DNA of 64,000 nucleotides from Piper betle (Eukaryota > Streptophyta > Magnoliopsida > Piperales > Piperaceae): contig JAURVB010003318.1 in the NCBI GenBank assembly GCA_033002965.1, positions 33,781 to 97,780 on the forward strand. Reading direction: 5' to 3'. Made by a program: the position numbers and the translations under genes. This document shows, in pieces, positions 1-10,673 of the stretch. Each line of letters starts with the position of its first letter. Within the stretch, counting starts at the first letter, position 1. Under the pieces are notes generated by a model. It worked only from the letters and a program-made list of their open reading frames with translations. It was not told the DNA's origin and searched no databases.

Positions 1-83
1 ACTCCCCTTCACACATCGGGCGTGTCCCTGAAACCATCATCGTCTGACAACTCCCCTTAAATCATATGGCACCCACCCGGCAA

Positions 84-563
84 ACTCTCTTCAAATCATC
101 AAGTGGAACCCATGAAGGAAACAACAACAATCGGCGTAGGCAAACCCGGCTTGAACTTGGCTCTGATACCACTTGTTGGGCCCTTTGGGCCCCCACTCAA
201 GTTTCAAAATAAATGTTGGGCCCTTTGGGCCCCCAAAAGGGACTTGTAACAGGTTCACGGGCCTCTCTTAATCCAAAAGCTAGCTCAAGGAATAAGGTTT
301 TCCCATTAGCATTTATACAAGTCACTCTCTTCAAATCATCAGGTGGAACCCATGAAGGAAACAACAACAATCGGCGAAGGCAAACCGGGCTTGAACTTGG
401 CTCTGATACCACTTGTTGGGCCCTTTGGGCCCCCACCCAAGTTTCGAAATAACTGTTGGGCCCTTTGGGCCCCCAAAAGGGACTTGCAACAGGTTCACGG
501 GCCTCTCTTAATCCAAAAGCTAGCTCAAGGAATAAGGTTTTTACATTAGCTTTTATACAAGTC
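84..563. repeat. Direct tandem duplication, two units of 240 bp
   Basis: Positions 84-323 and 324-563 are near-identical with a spacing of exactly 240 bp. The unit contains the end of the TRIM internal region, the primer binding site and most of the LTR. This is what created the truncated first LTR. Confidence 0.8.
174..324 (-). repeat. TRIM LTR copy 1 (truncated)
   Basis: It matches LTR copies 2 and 3 from TGTTGGGCCC up to TACAAGTCAC, then is fused to internal-region sequence instead of continuing to the AACCCAACA end. It therefore lacks about 40 bp of one LTR end. Confidence 0.7.
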
Positions 564-602
564 ACCAATAACCTCTACGACCGATGTGGGATAAACCCAA
601 CA
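414..602 (-). repeat. TRIM LTR copy 2
   Basis: Full-length LTR of about 189 bp, bounded by TGTTGGGCCC on the plus-strand left and AACCCAACA on the right. It is followed by the complement of a polypurine tract. Confidence 0.75.
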
Positions 603-690
603 ACTCCCCTTCACACATCGGGCGTGGCCCGAAACCATCATCGTCTGACATACTCCCCTCAAATCAGACGGCACCCACCTGGCAAACTCC

Positions 691-868
691 CAGGTGGAAC
701 CCATGAAGGAAACTACGACCATCGACGTAGACAAACCTGGCTCGGTTTGCCAGGTGGAACCCATGAAGGAAACTACGACCATCGACGTAGACAAACCTGG
801 CTCGGTTTGCCAGGTGGAACCCATGAAGGAAACTACGACCATCGACGTAGACAAACCTGGCTCTAGAC
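691..868. repeat. 60-bp tandem repeat x3 inside the TRIM internal region
   Basis: Three back-to-back units of 60 bp start at 691, 751 and 811, each beginning CAGGTGGAACCCATGAAGGA. They are almost perfect copies with no spacers. The same motif occurs once per unit elsewhere in the array and, diverged, at 44.85-45.06 kb. Confidence 0.9.
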
Positions 869-900
869 AAACCTGGCTCGAACTTGACTCTGATACCACT

Positions 901-1089
901 TTTTGGGCCCTTTGGGCCCCCACCCAAGCTCCGAACCCACGGTTGGGCCCTTCGGGCTCCCAAAAGGGACTTACAACAGGTTCACGGGCCTCTCTTAATC
1001 CAAAAACTAGCTCAATGAATAAGGCTTTCCCATTAGCCTATATACAAGTCACCAATAACCTCTCCGACCGATGTGGGATAAACCCAACA
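901..1089 (-). repeat. TRIM LTR copy 3
   Basis: LTR of about 189 bp whose first bases are TTTTGGGCCC instead of TGTTGGGCCC. It ends AACCCAACA at 1089, after which unique flanking DNA begins. Confidence 0.75.
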
Positions 1090-1425
1090 ATCTTTGTACC
1101 CCAAATTTCCAATTAATCCATCACTAACATATGTAAAATCAAAATACAGGACATCAAAATCTCATAAAACTGGAACGGCAATAGTTGCATCAATAGTCTT
1201 ACACAAGAGATTAGAATCTCATAAAACTGGAATGGCAATAGTTGCATCCGATATTTATCCAGCTCTTTAGCTGGCAAAAATTATTATAGACTTTACATAG
1301 TGAGCAAGCCAACCATGAAATTGTTACATCGCCCCTTGCTTGTTAAACTTGCTGCTCATTCTTGTACACCACAAATGTTGCACAAGAGCCCCAACCAAAA
1401 CCAGACCTTCCCCAGTTAAGAAGAC
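1090..1425. other. Non-coding duplicated flank
   Basis: I see no gene here. The stretch is homologous to about 39798-39920 and 3225-3360, sharing the string ATCTCATAAAACTGGAA, and is part of the segmental duplication linking the two halves of the window. Confidence 0.5.
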
Positions 1426-1674
1426 ATGGATTCTCCAATCCCTCCACCATATCCGCGCCTCATCGTCGGCCCTTCCGTGATCTCCATCACCCTAATCTCG
1501 GCCATTGCCGCCACCCTTCTGATCTACCAAATCATTATCATTATGTGCTTTGCTAGGGGATCATCTCAAAGAAGGCACACTTCACCATTCATAACCAGCA
1601 CACTAGGATCATCACCACAAGAAACCACAAAGAGCCCTGCTTATTCTTGCCTTAGGGTGGAATATTACGAATAA
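1426..1674 (+). CDS. Small hypothetical protein with one membrane segment
   Basis: An 82-residue open frame on the plus strand. A proline-rich start (MDSPIPPPYP) is followed by a strongly hydrophobic stretch at about residues 13-42, ending with a short basic segment, and then a Ser/Thr-rich tail. One transmembrane helix is likely. The layout resembles the N-terminus of ATL-type RING-H2 proteins, but no RING follows here, so this is only a guess. An RING-H2 fragment lies at the equivalent side of the second proteasome pseudogene (37.8 kb). It may equally be a chance ORF or the remains of a longer gene. Confidence 0.25.
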   Translation: MDSPIPPPYPRLIVGPSVISITLISAIAATLLIYQIIIIMCFARGSSQRRHTSPFITSTLGSSPQETTKSPAYSCLRVEYYE

Positions 1675-2034
1675 AATTGCCATTTGCGAAGAGTAGCACG
1701 TAAATTGAAAACAACTTAACCCTACTTGAATTGTAAATCTTAAATACGAGATCTAGTATCAAATTCAAATTCAATTATAATATTTTGGGAGCAACAATAA
1801 ATCATCTGCATACTTACTGGAGCCCCTGGTTGGCAAAAACCTTTAGTAAAAAGTGTAATCGGAAGTTCAAAGTAATGTGGAACAAATTCGAAAGGAAAGT
1901 TACTTTTACTCGGTCGCACATTTTTTTAGTTTCAAACATGATTGGTTGACAAATTTGAGTAAAGTGAATTTGACAGATCTTAGTAAGTTTTTATGGGAGT
2001 TCATAAGCACAACAAAGTCACCATTTCCAAGTAA

Positions 2035-3110
2035 TTAGGTCTCTGCCAATTCTTGTTCAACGGAAGCTGCAGCTACCGGATAGTACTTGTAATGCAACTC
2101 TCCAACACCATATCCAGAGAGCTTCTTCCATCCTTCTTTACCAACATAATACACTGTAACAACATGACAATCGGAATATGTTCTCAAGTATTGTTTAAAC
2201 TTATCAATCTAGGTCTCGGCATAAACTGTTAATAGAATGAATAATACCGCAGCTTAACAGTGAATGAGTCATCCATAGATACACTAGCATAGATAACTAA
2301 GTAAGGTGTAAATTACATATTTATAGGTTGGCCAGCTGAAAAGGTAGGAAAAAGTAGACATACCGCTAGCAACACCACCACTGGCTCCATCTCTGAAGGT
2401 GGCATCGTATATAGCATGGCGAGCAAGCTCAGCAGCCTATTCGATTGACATATCATATCGGTAACCGTTGAAAATTATTGAAGGGTAATAAAAGAGAAAG
2501 GACAAACCTACCCATTATCAAGAACACCATAAGCATATGGAGATCCTGATCCAACTGAGAAACATGTACCCGTCAACCTTCCACCCTCACTATCTACATA
2601 GTAAAGACCAGGGCCCTGATTCACAGGTTAAGACAAGCATGAAAATTAGCAAAACTATCGTATCAAGGAGATAGATGATAAAGATTGTAAACAGTGGGAA
2701 TGCAGCAAGCTACCTACTGTTTCATCCCATCCAGTTATCATGGTTCCAACGGATAGGCCCATTCCGGTATGAGTACAAAATGTTTGCAAGAAGCTTAGAG
2801 GCACCGGCAACAGAAATCCTTCTTTTGTTTGCCAACTCATGCAACCGACACTGTAAAACAAAAGAGAAAGCCAGCTGAAAAAGACAATCACCCAGAATTA
2901 ACTAATAAATATGAATCTGAATTATTGTGGATAACTAGATATAAATAGAAAAACAAAATAAACAGAATAACAATATGAAGTATAAAGCAATTGAATGACC
3001 TTGATACCAAATTTCTATGCCAGAATTGGCAATCTGCTGCCCCACCAGCCATAGTACCAAGCATGTACGGATTTATCTCTATGATTTTTTTCACAGATTG
3101 GAATGCTGCA
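2035..3110 (-). pseudogene. PBE: 20S proteasome beta-5 subunit (PBE) pseudogene, copy 1, 5' truncated
   Basis: Five exon-like pieces on the minus strand encode, in order, [20 protein letters not shown] (about 2996-3110), [12 protein letters not shown] (2715-2855), [14 protein letters not shown] (2510-2625), the ATFRDGASGGVAS piece (2372-2455) and the C-terminus with GWKKLSG and GELHYKYYPVA, stop at 2035-2037. These are hallmark stretches of the catalytic proteasome subunit that carries chymotrypsin-like activity. Breaks: an in-frame TAG after the sequence DMSIE, and a small deletion after LYSYR that shifts the frame. The first exons, which carry the propeptide and the N-terminal catalytic threonine, are absent, so no active subunit could form. 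Splice-like borders (TTTTTTTGCAG before the first piece) show descent from the genomic gene, not a cDNA copy. Family assignment is firm; loss of function is inferred from the breaks. Confidence 0.88.
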
Positions 3111-3139
3111 AAAAAATCAGAAAGACCCAATTTTATCAC

Positions 3140-3800
3140 TATGGTTTATATACATCATTTTGCACATATAATTTTCCCTATCATTTATGTGCCAAATACC
3201 ATCTTGTTAATATATAGAATTAATCCATCACTAACATATTAATCCAACACTAACAAATGTAAACTCAAAATACATGACATCAGAATCTCATAAAACTGGA
3301 ATGGCAATAGTTGCATGGAATAGTCTTACACAGGACCTTATGGAAGATGCCATAATCAATCATCAAAGCTCAGGCTAACACTCATACAAAAAACAGCAAA
3401 TCGGAACATCCCTCAGACAAAATTGAATGAAATAGAAGATTAGACGAAGGGAACATTAGACAGTCTCGAGTTCTGAAATTTCTAAAATATGAAACAACTT
3501 GTTTACTGCACAAATCATGAACTCATAACCGGAATATATACCCTTAGCACTCATCTCCGTGTTAGTTTTATAATTTTATCAATTGCACACCAAACGGACT
3601 TACAAAATCCAAAGGCCATGTTACACCCCACAAGAACCGTTATGCAACCCAACCAACCTACCCAACCAACCTCAATCAATCCAATATTTGACAAATCTAT
3701 ATTATCTTGTTCTTCATTTTTTGTTTATAACTCCAGTTCAATTTTCATTGTCTAATTTGAGATTTGATAGAGAAAAGATACATTTAATTTGAGCTGTATA
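3140..3800. other. Non-coding duplicated DNA
   Basis: No gene seen. 3225-3560 matches 39830-40320 (for example AACAACTTGTTTACTG). 3750-3830 is the conserved downstream flank of the LRR copies, also found next to the LRR copies at 10.6 and 47.8 kb. Confidence 0.5.
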
Positions 3801-3827
3801 TACAATATACACCAAGCTTGGAGATCT

Positions 3828-4998
3828 TCATGCATCTGGCATTATGATGGCGTATTCCTTTGTCATGTCTCCTCCTAATAGCTTGTTTTGAGATAGGTCT
3901 AAATGGGTAAGATTCAATGTATCTCCAAGACATTCAGGAATTGCACCCACCAGTGTGTTGTTTCCTGGGTGGAGTTCCTCCAATGGAGCAATATTACACA
4001 AAGCTTGTGGAATCTTTCCAGCAATTTTGTTACCAGTCAAGTGTGGTACCTCAAGGCCGTTAAGTTTACCAATTTCATCAGGAATGCCTCTTGAGAGTTG
4101 ATTGTCACCAAGGAGTAGTTTAAAAAGGTACGAGAGCAATTGGCAAGAGAAGGAATGAATTGGCTCATGTCATCGTTCGTGCCCCCACTCCCCAGTTGGT
4201 TGGATCACAAACCTACATGCCATAAGCCCTCCTTGTTGTTACATCCCATGAAATTTGGTACGAATCCTCTGAGTTCGTTGTGGGTCAATGAAAGATTAAC
4301 ACACTTGGACGCATTAGCGAGAGAAACTGGGATGTGGCCTCCTAGTTTATTTGAACTTCCATCAAAAAATTCCAGATTAGGGAGCAGCTCCATGCCAAGA
4401 TTTGTTGGAAGCTTCCCTAACAGCTTGTTATGCTCTATTACAAATATGTGATGTCAGAAAGATTGTAAATTGAATCTGGAATGGTGCCATACGAAGGAAT
4501 ACTTCTTGTGAGCCTCGACAAGGAACCCAACTGATTTGGGATTTTCCCTGTTGTGTTGTTTCCGCCCAAATACATTTCTTCAAGAGAAAGGCAGATTTAC
4601 CAGAGTGACAAAGGAATACTTCCTACTGAGTCGGTTTCTAGCTGAAGTCTGAGTGTCTATGCAGCCTTGACAAGGAACCCAACTGATTTGGGATTTTCCC
4701 TGTTATGTTGTTACTGCCGAAATACATTTCTTCAAGGGAAGAGAGGTTTCCAAGTGACGAACGAATACTTCCTGTGAATTTGTTTCCACCAAGATAGTGT
4801 GTCTTGAGCCTCGACAAGGAACCCAACTGATTTGGGATTTTCCCTGTTATGTTGTTCCTGCTCAAATCCATTTCTTCAAGAGAAAGTCAATTCGTTAGAT
4901 TGAGAGGGATCTCTCCACTAAATGAACTGAAGCATAGGTCCAATATACACAGCCGATATAGACGACCAATCTCACTTGGGATCGCTCCTTGTAGGTTT
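3828..4998 (-). pseudogene. LRR receptor-like pseudogene copy 1, C-terminal part (left of the copia insertion)
   Basis: Minus-strand LRR repeats of the plant extracellular type (consensus LxxNxLxGxIPxxLGxLxxL) are recognisable throughout, for example LSRGIPDEIGKLNGLEVPHL, ITGKIPNQLGSLSRL repeated several times, and a final LDLSQNKLLGGDMT near 3870. The repeat style matches the ectodomain of subfamily XII LRR receptor kinases (EFR/Xa21-like); that is from family knowledge. The frame changes repeatedly (3828-4139, 4205-4393, 4638-4871, 4887-4998) with several internal stops. No transmembrane or kinase segment follows. The N-terminal part lies at 10135-10440, beyond the copia element. Confidence 0.8.
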
Positions 4999-5453
4999 TG
5001 ATGGTTGTTAGACATAAATATATATCCATAAATTTGGAATTGTATAATAAATTGATCTATTAAAGTTAAGTATTTATTGCCCATAAATAAGCGTGTGGAA
5101 TTCAATGTGAATGCCATTAATAAAAGTGTGGAATTCAATGTGTAGATACCACTTTCATAATTTCTCTTTTCTGATGGATCAAATTGAAATTATAAAACTA
5201 AGGTTATAAATAAGGAGGTTATGGTCCTGAATTCATATTTGGTTTTCATTCTGGTATCACATTGTCCAGAACTTTGGTTTAGAAAACTAGTATTGGATTT
5301 GGAAGATCAAAACCTAAGGTAGTAAAGTATCCATTTTCTTTTATGGATTCAGGTACACTTCGGCTATTCAGTTTTATTTACTTGATGATTTGATATGAAG
5401 ACTACTAAAGTGCTTTAACTTTATTTTTAAGTTTAAGTTATAAAGTTCTAACA
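4999..5453 (+). repeat. Copia 5' LTR
   Basis: It starts TGATGGTTGTTAGACAT (TGTTGG in the 3' copy) and ends TTCTAACA. It lacks about 30 bp present near the start of the 3' LTR. Confidence 0.9.
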
Positions 5454-5455
5454 AG

Positions 5456-5468
5456 CGGCATTAGAGCG
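5456..5468 (+). other. Copia primer binding site (mutated)
   Basis: CGGCATTAGAGCG lies two bases after the LTR end and corresponds to the consensus TGGTATCAGAGC with substitutions. Confidence 0.7.
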
Positions 5469-6103
5469 AACTTCATTTCAGATCATTGAGGATTACTTTA
5501 TTTGTGTTTAATTATGGATTGAACTATCACTTCCATATCACATTCAAATCTAAGGATTCAGATTCAGAAATTGATAACGTCTTCAACTTATTGGGAGTTT
5601 CAAAAATTCAATAATAATTATTGTCATTGGCATATTTATTCCAAAAATTAAGGCCCTCTTTTAGTAAAATATCAAGTGAGGAAAATAAAGCTACAAAAGG
5701 TTATAATTTCCGAAATTTCCAAATAAAGATACTTTTATAACCTTTTTAGTTTTGGATTATCAAATTCAAATTCTAGTTCAGTTATGATTAATATTTTAAA
5801 TTTATAAAGGACTATTATATGCTGCCAAAGTAGCCTCCTTTATGGAAATTAATTTATTTTTAATATTATGACGGTTCTGGATATTTAATTCATGTGATTA
5901 TTAATTGGCTCAAAGGAAGGTTAATATTTGACAGAATTATATATTCATTTTTGGTAATAGATATGGGATAATTATTAAGGTTCCATGTGAATAATAAATC
6001 GGCCCAAAGGAAGGTTTATTATTTGACAGGATTTATTGTCCATATTTGATTACTGCATTTAGATTTGTTTGTGATAATAAATATGGGATAATTATCAAGC
6101 TTC

Positions 6104-7420
6104 ATGTGGATAATAAATCGGCCCAAAGGAAGCTTCAATGTAGGGTTGCCCAATTGCCGAAAACCAAATGATGCTAAAAGATTCATCTATGTGTTTGATG
6201 GCAAATCAGTTATAATTGAAGCAATAGGGCTGTTTAGTTTATTGTTAAAGACAGGATATTATTTGGATTTGAAAGAGGCATATATAGTACTGTCTTTTAG
6301 ACGGAATTTAGTTTCTATTTCTATATTGGACAAATCTGGTTACTCTTGTTCATTTAGAAATAATAAGTTTAGTATTTTTCTAAATTCAAATATAGTGGGT
6401 ACAGGTTCCTTGTTTTTTTATGATAATCTATATTTACTTGATATTATTGCATCTTTTAATGAAACTTTACATGTAGGTTTAAGTGGTATGAAAAGAAAAT
6501 TAACCAATGAGAATTCTGCTTTACTAGGGCATAAGCATTTAGGACATATTTCTAAGCAAAGAATTAAACAACTTATGTCAAATGGAATTCTTGATTCTCT
6601 TAATTTATCAGATCTTCAAGTCCGCACTGAGTGCATTAAGGGAAAAACAAACAAATATAAGGAGACTAGGTGCCAATAAATCTTCAAGCGTCTTAGAACT
6701 AATACATACAGACATTAGTGGGCCATTTCCTTACTGCTTCTTGGAATGGTCAACAATATTTTATTACGTTCATAGGCCATCATTCTCGCTATGGTTACCT
6801 GTATCTCATTCATGAGAAGTCTCAAGCATTGGATGTGTTTAAGGCATATAAGGCTGAAGTTGAGAACCAACCTGACAAAACTGATTAAGGCTATTAGATC
6901 TGATCGTGGTCGTCAATAATATGGTAGATATGATGGATCAAGTATATAACGTCCAGGACCATTTGGCAAATTCCTAGAAGAGTGCGGAATTGTCTCACAA
7001 TACAAAATGCCAGGTACTCCTAGCACTGAATGATGTTGCTGAGAAACAAAACTGAACATTAAAGACATGGTAAGAACTATGATTGCTCATACTACTTTAC
7101 CTGATTCACTCTAGGGTGAGGCACTAAAGACAGCAACATATCTTCTTAATAGAGTACCAACAAAGCAACAGTTAAGACCCCTTATGAATTGTGGACTGGA
7201 AAATATAACCCAGTACTAATCATTTATACATTTGGGGTTGTCTAGCTAAGGCAAGGCCCTATAGGCCAAATCAAAGGAAACTAGACTTAAGAATAGTTAA
7301 CAGCTATTTTGTTGGGTACTCTATGGTCTAGAGGGTATTAGTTTTATGACCCCATAATAAGGTCATTCTTTAAACGGGAAATGCCAAGTTCTTTGAGGAT
7401 GTTGAGTTTGGAGGGGAAAT
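6104..7420 (+). pseudogene. Copia gag-pre-integrase and integrase remnant
   Basis: An open stretch at 6104-6679 contains the protease-to-integrase linker, with the typical LLGHKHLGHISKQRIKQL zinc-binding pre-integrase motif near 6520-6575 and FRRNLVSISILDKSGY upstream. Further right, interrupted frames give IRSDRGRQ (first acidic residue of the integrase core, about 6895), LEECGIVSQYKMPGTPS (about 6975) and DMVRTMIAHTTLPDSL (about 7060). The region around the catalytic glutamate is scrambled. Several in-frame stops make it non-functional. Confidence 0.8.
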
Positions 7421-7729
7421 AAAGTTAGAGACTTTGCCTTTGAAGAAGAATCTATTTATCTTCTCATGATTGTTCTTAATAATAATCAGGATCATATTCT
7501 TGATGTTGTTCAAGAAACAATACCAGAATTAGAAGACAATATCGAGATTCTCCCTAATCACAATCAGTAAGTTATACTTAAAGGAAAACCAACAACCTCA
7601 AGAGGAAATACCATTGAGGAGATCCACAAGAAAAAGGAGAAATGTAATTTTAGATGATTATATCATCTTTTCTCCAAGAACATAAGGATAACATTGGAAT
7701 TATGAAAGATGATCCAATCAACTTTCATT

Positions 7730-8335
7730 AGGCCATGAGAAGTTCTAATTCTCAAAAGTGGATTGATTCCATGAATGAAGAGATGAAGTTCATTAAAGAT
7801 AATGACGCTTGGGATCTTGTTCAATTGCCTGAAGGGTACGAAACCAATTGGTTGTAAATGACTGTTTAAAACTAAAAAGGATTCGAAAGGTAATGTAGAA
7901 AGATATAAGGTTCGTCTTGTTGTGAAGGGCTTTACTCAAAAGGAAAGCATCGATTATAATGAGACTTTCTCTCGGTTTCATCGAAAGACTCATTCAGAAT
8001 AATTATGGCATTAGTGGCACATTTTGATCTTGAGTTATATAAGATGGATGTAAAGACTGCATTTCTAAATGGTGACATTGATGAAACAATTTATATGGTG
8101 CAACAAGAAAATTTTTTATCGACAGATTCAAAGAATATGGTTTGCAAAATTAAAGAAATCCATCTATAGACTTAAGCAAGCTTCTCGTCAATGGTATCAC
8201 AAAGTTCATCAAGTTATTCTCTCATTTAGTTTTGAGATGAACATTATTGATGATTATATATACCATAAATTTAGTGGGAGTAAGTATAATTTTCTGGTTT
8301 TATATGTTGATGATATATTGCTTGCCAGTGTATGA
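7730..8335 (+). pseudogene. Copia reverse transcriptase remnant
   Basis: Motifs in order: MNEEMKFIKDNDAWDLV (7771), YKMDVKTAFLNGDI (8040), LKKSIYRLKQASRQWY (8144) and the catalytic box FLVLYVDDILLAS (about 8293-8333). The YVDD aspartates are kept, but frameshifts and stops separate the motifs. Confidence 0.88.
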
Positions 8336-8605
8336 CATAAGTTTCTTGCATGACACCAAGAGTTTTTTTATCAAAAGAAATTTGAAATGAAAGATCTTGG
8401 AAATACATCTTTTGTATTTGGAATTCAAATATATTGAGATCGCTCTCGATGTATACTCGGATTATCACAAAAGACATATAGAGAAAAGGTGCTTAAAGAA
8501 GAGATTTGGCATGCAAAATTGTAAACCAAGTGATACCCACAGGCTTCTAAAGGAGACAAATTCAGTCTTAATCAATGTCCTAAAAATGACACAAAAGGAA
8601 AGAAA

Positions 8606-9305
8606 ATGCAAAAGATTACCTATGCTTCCGCGGTAGGTAGTCTTATGTATGTTCAAGTTTGTGCGCATCCAGATATTGCGTATATTGCTAGGATGTTGGG
8701 CAGAAATTTAAGTAATCCAGGTTTGGATCATTGGAAAGCAGTCAAAAGAGTCATGAGATATCTTCAAAGAACCAAACATTACATGCTTACATATCAGAAG
8801 TCAAATCAGCTTGAAATCATTGGGTATTCTGATTCCGATTTTGCTGGATGTCAAGATAGTTGTCGATCCACTTCTAGCTATGTCTACCTGCTTGCTGGAG
8901 GAGGCTATTTCTTGGAAAAGTACTAAGCAGACACTCATTGCTTCTTCCACCATGGCGGCTGAATTCACAGCATGTTATGAGACATCTAATCAGGGAATAT
9001 GGTTGCAGAATTTTGCCACAGGGTTGCGCATTGTCGATAATCTTGAAAGACCACTTAAGTTATTTTGTCACAATCAGTCTGTTGTATCATATTCAAATAA
9101 CAACAGGAGCTCATCTAAATCAAAACATATAGAGATCAAGTCCCTTGTTGTGATAGCAAGAGTTCAGAATGGCAAAGTCTCTATAGAGCATTTTGGGACA
9201 AACTCCATGGTTGTGGATCCGCTTACCAAAAGCTTACCGTCCAAGGTCTTTCATGAGCATGTTTCTCATATGGGTGTTGTGTCATTTGTTGATATGCTAC
9301 TTTAG
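8606..9305 (+). pseudogene. Copia RNase H remnant
   Basis: Two overlapping frames cover the C-terminal part of copia pol: YASAVGSLMYVQVCAHPDIA and DHWKAVKRVMRYLQRTKHY (8606-8926), then TLIASSTMAAEFTACYETSN, SKHIEIKSLVV and the terminal SMVVDPLTKSLPSKVFHEHV (8900-9305). One frameshift near 8900 separates them. This is the best preserved part of the element. Confidence 0.88.
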
Positions 9306-9640
9306 TGGGATTTTGTTTTGTTTTGTTGCGGTATTTGGTTTATGTTTCACTCTTTTACTCTGTTTTGGTGATCTCATAAGGTTGAACTAGTTGAAAATAG
9401 GCATGTTCTAATCAAATTACATGTAATTTTCATGCTACACATCCACACTTGATCTATGTCATTTAATTATGTTGATGTATGTGACAATGGATGAGTTTAG
9501 TTACAATAAATATAACGAAAATCACCTTGATCCTATATTAACATTGATTAATGGACGAGATTGTTCTTTTGAAATAATAGCATATGTTATTTTAGAGCTC
9601 ATAAAGTTATATACAATTATCTTTGTGTATATATATATTC

Positions 9641-9652
9641 CAAGTGGGAGAT
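9641..9652 (+). other. Copia polypurine tract
   Basis: CAAGTGGGAGAT directly precedes the 3' LTR, the expected plus-strand primer for a plant copia element. Confidence 0.8.
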
Positions 9653-10134
9653 TGTTGGTTGTTGGACATAAATATATATACATAAATATGGAATTGTATA
9701 ATATGTTGTTATTTAATGTTGGCCTAAATTAAATTGATCTGTTAAAGTTAAGTATTTATAGGCCATAAATAACTGGTGTGGAATTCAATGTGAATACCAT
9801 TAATAAAAGTGTGGAATTCAATGTGTAAACACCATTTTCATAATTTCTCTTTTATGATGGGTCAAATTGAAATTATTAAACTAAGGCTATAAATAAGGAG
9901 GTTATGGTCCCTGAATTCATATCTAGTTTTCGTTTTAGTATCCCATTGTCGAACTTTGGTTTAAAAAACTAGTATTGAATTTGGAAGATCAAAACCTAAG
10001 GTAGTAAAATATCCATTTTCTTTTATGGATTCAGGTATGCTTCGGTATTCAATTTTATTTACTTGATGATTTGATATGACGACTACTAAAGTTCTTTAAC
10101 TTTATTTTTAAGTTTAAATTATAAAGTTCTAACA
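9653..10134 (+). repeat. Copia 3' LTR
   Basis: It starts TGTTGGTTGTTGGACAT and ends TTCTAACA. It contains about 30 bp near its start that are missing from the 5' LTR. Confidence 0.9.
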
Positions 10135-10440
10135 AGTTGTTCTCTGTGAAGTTGATGTATCTAAGAAAGCTCATATTACCAATATAAGGCGAGTGTGTCC
10201 CACTCAATATAAAACCCAGTGACACGCCGGTGTCCATGACCGCACGAGACTCCCTTCTAATTACAGAAATGCAAAGAATCATTCCAGGATGCCAGAGCTC
10301 CATATGGGTCGGAGGTGATTTGATCCTTTATAGCAAGAAGGGCAAACGGATCTGTAGCATTTGAAGTGAGTGAGATGGTGAAGTTGGTTGATAGAAAGAA
10401 GAAGAAGAGAATAATTTGAAAGAGGAAGGAGATGCTTCAT
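10135..10440 (-). pseudogene. LRR receptor-like pseudogene copy 1, N-terminal part (right of the copia insertion)
   Basis: Read on the minus strand from 10440, a signal peptide (MKHLL.. then a hydrophobic run) is followed by the LRR N-cap, with ALLAIKDQITSDPYGAL and the SLHFC cysteine motif, then GTHSPYIGNMSFLRYINF. Compared with copy 2 there is a stop at the DWKG position (C-N-stop) and a deletion after VTG. Together with 3828-4998 this is one ancestral gene split by the copia insertion. Confidence 0.8.
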
Positions 10441-10599
10441 CTTAATATGTATGAATTGAGTGAACCAAGCTTCATCTTAATAATTTTTGAGTCCTAACAT
10501 GTGAAGAGTTACACTACTAAGGTACATTTCATTTGAACTCTGAAGTAGAAAGGGCATAGCTTAATTTGAGTTTTGATAGAGAAAAGATACATTTAATTT

Positions 10600-10640
10600 G
10601 AGCTGTATATATAATAACTATATATATATATATATTTGGA
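10600..10640. repeat. AT microsatellite downstream of LRR copy 2
   Basis: A run of alternating TA at about 10611-10635 in the shared downstream flank of the LRR copies. The same position in copy 3 (47.8 kb) carries a longer TA/CA run. Confidence 0.7.
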
Positions 10641-10673
10641 TCTGCATGCATCTGGCATTATGACGGCGTATTC

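Larger units (their letters stand above)
1..1089 (-). mobile_element. TRIM retrotransposon array (tandem LTR-internal-LTR-internal-LTR), cut by window start
   Basis: A short non-coding LTR retrotransposon lies in reverse orientation. Read on the minus strand, each LTR starts TGTTGGGTTTATCCCACATC and ends GGGCCCAACA, followed two bases later by TGGTATCAGAGC, the usual initiator-Met tRNA primer site (complement at 161-172, 401-412 and 889-898). A purine tract (complement ACTCCCCTTC at 603-612) sits directly upstream of an LTR start, as a polypurine tract should. Three LTR copies and at least two internal regions of only about 170-280 bp are present, so this is a tandem array rather than a single element. 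No protein is encoded. The sequence to the right resumes at 1090 with DNA that is uninterrupted in the paralogous block near 39.8 kb, which supports insertion there. Confidence 0.8.
4999..10134 (+). mobile_element. Full-length degenerate Ty1/copia LTR retrotransposon inserted in LRR copy 1
   Basis: Two direct LTRs (4999-5453 and 9653-10134) bound internal remnants in the copia order: gag-pre-integrase, integrase, reverse transcriptase, RNase H. The flanks are GGTTT at 4994-4998 and AGTTG at 10135-10139. The uninterrupted LRR copy 2 reads GGTTG at this point, so the 5-bp target duplication was GGTTG with one mutation on each side. By eye the LTRs differ by about 30 substitutions over about 440 aligned bases plus an indel of roughly 30 bp, so the insertion is fairly old. 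The coding part is broken by many stops and frameshifts. Confidence 0.92.

Noticed and set aside
691..868. CRISPR-like direct repeats
   Set aside because: Units are contiguous with no unique spacers, and lie inside a plant retrotransposon.
197..963. Several overlapping open frames on both strands in the TRIM array
   Set aside because: They are open only because 60-bp and 240-bp repeats are multiples of three; sequence is repetitive and matches no protein.
2035..3110. Functional proteasome subunit gene
   Set aside because: In-frame stop, frameshift and loss of the exons carrying the catalytic threonine.
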